This document shows, piece by piece, positions 6,628 through 10,589 of a stretch of DNA of 10,589 bases (position 1 is its first letter; the number at the start of each line of letters is the position of its first letter). The translations under genes and the position numbers were made by a program. The notes under the pieces are model-generated. The model saw only the letters and a program-made list of their open reading frames with translations, had not been told where the DNA came from and ran no database searches. The DNA comes from an uncultured bacterium. Its GTDB lineage: Bacteria; Bacillota; Clostridia; Oscillospirales; Oscillospiraceae. Location of the stretch: positions 1-10,589 of the forward strand of contig CASECK010000019.1 in NCBI GenBank assembly GCA_949286295.1, written 5' to 3'.

Positions 6628-7686
6628 ATGAAAAAGAGAAAACGGTGGGCGGCGGCCCTTCTGACCGCCGCCACGCTGGTACTGGCGGTCCTAGCGGGCA
6701 CGACGGCGGCCAACTGGCTGCTTCCGCGGGACTATGACAGCTTGGACAGCACCGGCCAGAGCGTGCTGGCGGAGCTGGAGCGGTTTTGCGCCGCCGGCGC
6801 CGGGCAGCCCCTCTGGCCGGGGTTTGAGTTGGAGCGCGCGCCGCTGCTGCTGGTGGACGGCCGCCTGGGCAGCGCCTACCTGGTCAACCCCGAGCGGCCC
6901 CCTGAAAGCCTGTTCGCCGTGGAGATTCAGATGCCGGAGGGCAGCCCCCTGCGGGTGTACCGCGTCGCCCTGCCCGGGAGCCTGGGCGTGCGTATAGCGG
7001 CGGGAGACTTCAACACGGTGGGGAAGCCCTTCCGGTGCCTTGGCGGCGAGGTGTACTTCCTGCGCTACCAGCGGGAGCGCTCTCTGGAGCAGCCCTACTC
7101 CTCCGGGCACTTTATCACCCTGCTGGCCCACGAGGCCTTCCACTACTATATGCAAAACAACTGGCCCGGGGGCGGGCGCTTTGCCGGGGAGCTGTCAGAG
7201 GGGGACGTGGACCTGCTGGAGCGGCAGTATGAGATTCTCAGCCAGATTAGCCTGGAGCTGGAGAAGCGGGCGCCCTCCCGCCAGAATCTGCTGGACCAGG
7301 CCCGGGACTATGTGGCGGCGGTAGAGGCGCGAATCGAGGCCAATCCCGGCTACCTGCGGCAGGAGCTGGCCATGGAGACGGCCGAGGGCACGGCCCAGTA
7401 TGTGGGAATTTTGGCCTCGGAGCGGGTGGGCTATGACTTTGGGGTGATGTATTTTGACAACGTCAAGAGCGTCCCCTTCGACCAGGTGATTCCCACCCTG
7501 CGCGCCGGCAAAATCGAGGCCTCTTTTTTGGCCGACCGGATGCCCTATGAGACGGGGGCGCCGCTGTGCCAGCTGATGGAGGCACTGGAACTGCCCGGCT
7601 GGCGGGAGGAGCTGAACGGACAGAGCCCGGCCGCGCCGCGCACCCTGTTCCAGGTGCTCCGGGACCGGGTGGAACAGGAGGCGTAA
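6628..7686 (+). CDS. Putative membrane-anchored or secreted zinc metallopeptidase (HExxH protein), unknown family
   Basis: I do not recognise a named family for this 352-residue protein. It begins with a positively charged stretch (KKRKR) and about 25 hydrophobic residues, a signal peptide or N-terminal anchor, and the rest is expected outside the membrane. His168-Glu-Ala-Phe-His172 is a canonical HExxH zinc motif, and about 80 residues later METAEGTAQY offers Glu250 or Glu253 as a third ligand, the arrangement of gluzincin peptidases. Between them is a long, charged, helix-rich insertion (about 185-245). A catalytic role is inferred from these motifs only; substrate is unknown. The ATG at 6628 is preferred over a TTG at 6544, because the latter would put 28 polar residues before the signal segment. 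The ribosome-binding site is weak (AAGAGG, 6613-6618). It appears to be a single-gene unit, divergent from ldh and followed by its own terminator. Confidence 0.72.
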   Translation: MKKRKRWAAALLTAATLVLAVLAGTTAANWLLPRDYDSLDSTGQSVLAELERFCAAGAGQPLWPGFELERAPLLLVDGRLGSAYLVNPERPPESLFAVEIQMPEGSPLRVYRVALPGSLGVRIAAGDFNTVGKPFRCLGGEVYFLRYQRERSLEQPYSSGHFITLLAHEAFHYYMQNNWPGGGRFAGELSEGDVDLLERQYEILSQISLELEKRAPSRQNLLDQARDYVAAVEARIEANPGYLRQELAMETAEGTAQYVGILASERVGYDFGVMYFDNVKSVPFDQVIPTLRAGKIEASFLADRMPYETGAPLCQLMEALELPGWREELNGQSPAAPRTLFQVLRDRVEQEA

Positions 7687-7687
7687 G

Positions 7688-7718
7688 GCCGGACGCCCCG
7701 GCGCGGGCGGCGGTTTTT
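7688..7718 (+). terminator. Probable intrinsic terminator after the HExxH protein gene
   Basis: A GC-rich stem directly after the stop codon can form as CGCCC (7694-7698) with GGGCG (7705-7709), or alternatively GCCGG (7688-7692) with CCGGC (7698-7702). It is followed by TTTTT at 7714-7718. The stem is short and has competing folds, but the T-run and position support termination. Confidence 0.6.
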
Positions 7719-7719
7719 C

Positions 7720-7748
7720 TGGACAAGAGGGCCGGTTTGTGGTAGGAT
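7720..7748 (+). promoter_or_regulatory. Predicted promoter of the queT-family gene
   Basis: TGGACA (7720-7725, 5/6 match to the -35 box) and TAGGAT (7743-7748, 4/6 match to the -10 box) are separated by 17 bp. Transcription would begin near 7755, at the first base of the first leader hairpin, giving a leader of about 136 nt. Confidence 0.55.
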
Positions 7749-7755
7749 ACCAGCT

Positions 7756-7861
7756 GACGAGTTTCATACCATCTCGTCCAAGCACGCAGCCGGCCGGGCC
7801 CCGCGGTCCCGGGCGGCGGGAGGGACTCCCTCCCCGTGTTCGTTCGGCGGCTGTGCCGCCG
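7756..7861 (+). promoter_or_regulatory. Structured leader of queT: four consecutive hairpins, possible riboswitch
   Basis: Four stems follow one another in the leader. The first is GACGAG (7756-7761) with CTCGTC (7773-7778), loop of 11. The second is 7789-7798 with 7808-7817, nine of ten pairs. The third is GGGAGGG (7818-7824) with CCCTCCC (7828-7834), triloop ACT. The fourth is CGGCGGC (7845-7851) with GCCGCCG (7855-7861), triloop TGT. A ribosome-binding site follows at 7877-7883. QueT-family genes in Firmicutes are often controlled by preQ1 riboswitches, so a ligand-binding leader is plausible. I see no match to the preQ1-I consensus and cannot confirm class II or III by eye. Confidence 0.45.
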
Positions 7862-7890
7862 TTCTCTAAACGAAAAATGGAGGTTTTTTT

Positions 7891-8412
7891 ATGTCCAGAC
7901 TGACCGTCAAAGACCTGACCCTCGCGGCCCTCATTGCCGCCGTCTACGCCGCGCTCACCGTGGCGCTGCCCATCCCCCAGTACGGGGAGGTACAGCTCCG
8001 GGTGGCCGAGGCCATGACTGTGCTCCCCTTTCTCTTCCCGGTGGCCACGCCGGGGCTGTTTGTGGGCTGCGTCATCGCCAACCTGTTCTCCCCCTATGGA
8101 CTGATAGATGTGGCGGCCGGTTCCGCCGCCACCCTGCTGGCCTGCCTCATGACCCGGCATATGCCCAATCGCTGGCTGGCCTCCCTGCCGCCGGTGGTGT
8201 GCAACGCCGCCATTGTGGGCGGGGTGCTGGCCTGGAGTCAGACCGGTCCGGGTCCTGGCTTCGGGGCGGCCTATGGCTGGAACGCCCTCACCGTGGGCGT
8301 GGGAGAGCTGCTGGCCTGCGCGGTGCTGGGTCAGCTGCTGCTGTCCGCCCTGCCCAGGGTGTCCGCCCTGCGGCCCTTTATCCCGGACAACCGCCTGCCC
8401 CAGACGCGGTAA
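7891..8412 (+). CDS. queT: QueT-family transporter (queuosine precursor ECF substrate-binding component)
   Basis: This 173-residue hydrophobic protein, with about five or six predicted membrane helices, resembles the QueT family (formerly DUF988). These are S components of energy-coupling factor transporters proposed to import queuosine precursors such as preQ1 or queuine for tRNA modification. The N-terminal helix is followed by the loop GEVQLRVAEAMTVLPF (about residues 33-48), the most recognisable family signature. The length is typical. The ATPase and EcfT partners are not in this window and are usually shared and encoded elsewhere. ATGGAGG (7877-7883) lies 7 nt before the ATG, and the whole spacer is a run of seven T. 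The gene is flanked by a promoter with a structured leader and a terminator, so it is a single-gene unit. Family assignment is from sequence memory; substrate follows the family. Confidence 0.82.
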   Translation: MSRLTVKDLTLAALIAAVYAALTVALPIPQYGEVQLRVAEAMTVLPFLFPVATPGLFVGCVIANLFSPYGLIDVAAGSAATLLACLMTRHMPNRWLASLPPVVCNAAIVGGVLAWSQTGPGPGFGAAYGWNALTVGVGELLACAVLGQLLLSALPRVSALRPFIPDNRLPQTR

Positions 8413-8419
8413 AGAGCGC

Positions 8420-8456
8420 CTCCCCCGGATGAGAGACCATCCGGGGGAGATTTCTT
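8420..8456 (+). terminator. Intrinsic terminator after queT
   Basis: CTCCCCCGGATG (8420-8431) pairs perfectly with CATCCGGGGGAG (8438-8449) around the loop AGAGAC, giving a 12-bp stem, followed by ATTTCTT. It lies 7 nt after the queT stop. Confidence 0.88.
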
Positions 8457-8496
8457 ATGGGGCGGAGGAACAATCGGAAAACCTGCGCCAGAGCGC

Positions 8497-8525
8497 TTGA
8501 CAAAGGGGAAAAATAGAGGCATACT
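8497..8525 (+). promoter_or_regulatory. Predicted copA promoter
   Basis: A perfect -35 box TTGACA (8497-8502) is followed after 17 bp by CATACT (8520-8525), a 4/6 match to the -10 box. The predicted start is near 8532, inside the dyad described separately, leaving a leader of about 105 nt before the copA start codon. Confidence 0.65.
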
Positions 8526-8556
8526 ATAGACACCCCACCCCAGGGGGGTGTCTATA
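8525..8556 (+). promoter_or_regulatory. Perfect 12-bp dyad at the copA transcription start, candidate CsoR operator
   Basis: TATAGACACCCC (8525-8536) and its exact reverse complement (8545-8556) flank an 8-base centre that continues the C and G tracts (ACCCCA then GG). The dyad overlaps the last base of the -10 box and the predicted start, an ideal place for repression. C-tract/G-tract symmetry is what CsoR-family proteins recognise, and csoR is encoded upstream in this window. Binding is inferred. Confidence 0.6.
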
Positions 8557-8557
8557 A

Positions 8558-8618
8558 GGCGCCGGGGGCGGGGAAACGCTCCCCTGTACGCGCCCCGGAC
8601 GGCCGGAGGCGCCGGGGG
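8558..8618 (+). repeat. Direct repeat of 11 bases in the copA leader
   Basis: GGCGCCGGGGG occurs at 8558-8568 and again at 8608-8618, exactly 50 bases apart, flanking most of the copA 5' untranslated region. In this GC-rich DNA it may be chance; no function can be assigned. Confidence 0.35.
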
Positions 8619-8637
8619 AGAGAAATGAGGTGAATGC

Positions 8638-10589
8638 GTGAAGCAGAAATTCGAGATAACGGGCATGACCTGTTCGGCCTGCTCGGCCCATGTGGAAAAA
8701 GCGGTCAATCAGCTGCAAGGGGTGGAAAAGGCGGAGGTCAGCCTGATGACCAACTCCATGGCGGTGCAGTATGATGAGCGCGTCCTGTCCGCCCAGGACA
8801 TCATCCAGGCGGTGACCGGCGCGGGCTATGGGGCCGCCCTGCCCGGAAAGCGGGGGGCGGCCGGAGCGGAGAAGCGGCGGGACGCCGCCATGGAGGAGGA
8901 GCTGGCCTCTATGAGGCGCCGGGTGATTGGCTCCTTCCTCTTTCTCATCCCGCTGTTCTATATCTCCATGGGGCATATGATGGGCGCGCCGCTGCCGGGT
9001 TTTCTGACCGGGCTGGAGAATGCGGTGGCCTTCGGGCTGACCCAGCTGCTGCTCACCCTGCCTATCCTGTATCTCAACGACAGGTACTATAAGGTGGGCT
9101 TTAAGACCCTGTGGCACCGCGCCCCCAATATGGACAGCCTTATCGCCGTGGGCTCCGCCGCCGCCGTGGTCTACGGGGTATTTGCCATCTATCAGATGGG
9201 GTACGGCCTGGGGCACGGGGATTTGGAGCGGACGGCCAGATACCACATGGACCTGTACTTTGAGTCCGCGGGCATGATTTTGACCCTGATCACCCTGGGG
9301 AAGTTCCTGGAGACCCGCTCCAAGGGCAAGACCTCCCAGGCCATCACCCGGCTGATGGACCTGGCCCCCAAGACGGCCAGCGTCCTCCGGGAGGGGGGCG
9401 AGGTGGAAATTCCCGTGGAGGAGGTCCGGGTGGGCGACCGGGTGGTGGTCCGGCCGGGGCAGTCCATCCCGGTGGACGGCGTGATTTTGGAGGGGCAGTC
9501 CGCGGTGGATGAGAGCGCCCTGACCGGGGAGTCCCTGCCTGTGGACAAGGCCGTGGGGGACAAGGTGGCCGCCGCCTCCATCAACCGCTCGGGCTATTTC
9601 GTCCTGGAGGCCAGCCGGGTGGGGGAGGATACCACCCTGGCCCAGATGATTCGCCTGGTGGAGGAGGCCGCCGCCTCCAAGGCCCCCATCGCCAAGCTGG
9701 CCGACCGGGTGGCCGGCGTCTTTGTGCCGGTGGTGATGCTCATCGCCGCCCTCACCGCCGCCGTGTGGCTGATTGCCACCGGGGGCGATGTCACCCGCGC
9801 CCTCACCGGGGGCGTGGCCGTGCTGGTCATTTCCTGCCCCTGTGCCCTGGGACTGGCCACCCCGGTGGCCATCATGGTGGGCACCGGCAAGGGCGCGGAA
9901 AACGGGGTGCTCATCAAATCCGCCCAGGCGCTGGAGACCCTGCACACCATCAATACCGTGGTGCTGGACAAGACGGGCACCCTGACCCAGGGCCGTCCGG
10001 TGGTCACTGATGTGATTCCGGCGGACGGCATGGAGGAGGACGGCCTGCTCACCCTGGCGGCCTGCCTGGAGAGCCCCTCGGAGCACCCGCTGGCCGCCGC
10101 CATTGTGGAGCAGAGCCGGGCGCGGGGCCTGAGCGCCGTCCCGGTGGAGGAGTTTGAGGCCGTCCACGGCCGCGGTGTGCGGGCTAAACTCAGGGGGCGG
10201 AGCTTTTTGGGGGGCAACCTGGCCATGATGGAGCAGGCGGGGGTGGAGCTGGGTGAGTTTCCAGCCCGGGCCGACGCCCTGGCCGCCCAGGGCAAGACCC
10301 CCCTGTACTTTGCTGATGAAACGCGGGTGCTGGGCCTGGTCGCCGTGGCCGACACCCCGAAGCCCACCAGCGCGGAAGCGGTGGCCGCGCTGAAGCAGCT
10401 TGGCCTGGAGGTGGTCATGCTCACCGGCGACAACCAGCGCACCGCCGACGCCATCGGCAAAGAGCTGGGCGTCACCCAGGTCATGGCCCAGGTGCTCCCC
10501 CAGGACAAGGAGCGGAAGGTGAAGGAGCTCCAGGACCAGGGCAAGCGGGTGGCCATGGTGGGGGACGGCATCAACGACGCCCCCGCTCT
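8638..10589 (+). CDS. copA: Copper-exporting P1B-type ATPase (3' truncated)
   Basis: The first 650 residues of a Cu(I)-translocating ATPase are present; the right edge cuts the gene inside GDGINDAPA (642-650), so the last membrane helices are missing. An N-terminal HMA domain (about 1-67) carries the copper-binding MTCSAC motif (Met10, Cys12, Cys15). Catalytic motifs follow in order: TGES (296-299), Cys400-Pro-Cys402 in the ion path, Asp444 in DKTGT, and His483-Pro484. The overall sequence is typical of CopA, which pumps excess cytosolic copper out. The start is GTG at 8638. An in-frame TGA at 8626-8628 rules out anything longer, the first in-frame ATG is inside the metal motif, and GAGGTGA (8627-8633) is a good ribosome-binding site. 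Regulation by the upstream dyad and CsoR is likely. No copZ is visible. Confidence 0.94.
   Translation, partial: MKQKFEITGMTCSACSAHVEKAVNQLQGVEKAEVSLMTNSMAVQYDERVLSAQDIIQAVTGAGYGAALPGKRGAAGAEKRRDAAMEEELASMRRRVIGSFLFLIPLFYISMGHMMGAPLPGFLTGLENAVAFGLTQLLLTLPILYLNDRYYKVGFKTLWHRAPNMDSLIAVGSAAAVVYGVFAIYQMGYGLGHGDLERTARYHMDLYFESAGMILTLITLGKFLETRSKGKTSQAITRLMDLAPKTASVLREGGEVEIPVEEVRVGDRVVVRPGQSIPVDGVILEGQSAVDESALTGESLPVDKAVGDKVAAASINRSGYFVLEASRVGEDTTLAQMIRLVEEAAASKAPIAKLADRVAGVFVPVVMLIAALTAAVWLIATGGDVTRALTGGVAVLVISCPCALGLATPVAIMVGTGKGAENGVLIKSAQALETLHTINTVVLDKTGTLTQGRPVVTDVIPADGMEEDGLLTLAACLESPSEHPLAAAIVEQSRARGLSAVPVEEFEAVHGRGVRAKLRGRSFLGGNLAMMEQAGVELGEFPARADALAAQGKTPLYFADETRVLGLVAVADTPKPTSAEAVAALKQLGLEVVMLTGDNQRTADAIGKELGVTQVMAQVLPQDKERKVKELQDQGKRVAMVGDGINDAPA

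Noticed and set aside
7754..7790. Hammerhead-like core: CTGACGA at 7754-7760 in the queT leader
   Set aside because: The required GAAA partner is not placed after a stem II, and GACGAG is itself used in a 6-bp hairpin with CTCGTC, so the hammerhead fold is not possible.
7755..7890. preQ1-I riboswitch upstream of queT
   Set aside because: The short stem-loop followed by an A-rich tail that defines class I is not present. Only a structured leader is reported.
8524..10167. 547-codon minus-strand open frame opposite copA
   Set aside because: Composition is Gly/His/Gln/Pro-rich without domains and it overlaps the clear copA sequence, so it is a mirror frame.

Overview
The window is GC-rich, densely packed bacterial DNA with strong Shine-Dalgarno sites and short gaps. 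The gene set (IorAB, a stand-alone tandem ACT protein, a CsoR-type repressor, CPx-type metal ATPases, a QueT-family transporter, L-lactate dehydrogenase) suggests an anaerobic, high-GC gut clostridium, most likely of the Oscillospiraceae. The order-level guess is reasonable; genus cannot be read from the sequence.

Region 1 (1-3019, + strand) is an operon for aromatic 2-oxo acid metabolism. It holds the C-terminal third of iorA (cut by the left edge), iorB, a phenylacetate-CoA ligase family enzyme and a tandem ACT-domain protein. The expected chemistry links aryl-pyruvates, aryl-acetyl-CoAs and aryl-acetates, with the ACT protein as a plausible amino-acid sensor. A GC hairpin without a T-run follows the operon.

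Region 2 (3105-5415) is a metal-homeostasis block. It has a CsoR-family repressor with the copper-type Cys-His-Cys ligand set, a strong intrinsic terminator, a perfect-consensus promoter with an embedded C4/G-tract operator candidate, and a P1B ATPase. This ATPase lacks an N-terminal metal-binding domain and has an unusual His-Asn-Ala-Gly-Ser motif in its last membrane region. A 13-bp hairpin separates it from the convergent ldh gene.

Region 3 (5422-8456) has L-lactate dehydrogenase on the minus strand with its own promoter. After it come a divergent gene for an exported or membrane-anchored HExxH protein of unknown function, and a QueT-family queuosine-precursor transporter behind a leader of four consecutive hairpins.

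Region 4 (8497-10589) is a copper-exporting ATPase (copA) with a GTG start, cut by the right edge. Its promoter overlaps a 12-bp perfect dyad of C and G tracts.

The most coherent system is a metal-efflux regulon: one CsoR-type sensor and two different P1B ATPases, each behind a strong promoter with a CCCC/GGGG dyad, although separated by about 3 kb of unrelated genes. The least explained elements are the queT leader, the HExxH protein and the substrate of the first ATPase. I do not see a convincing wholly new system.
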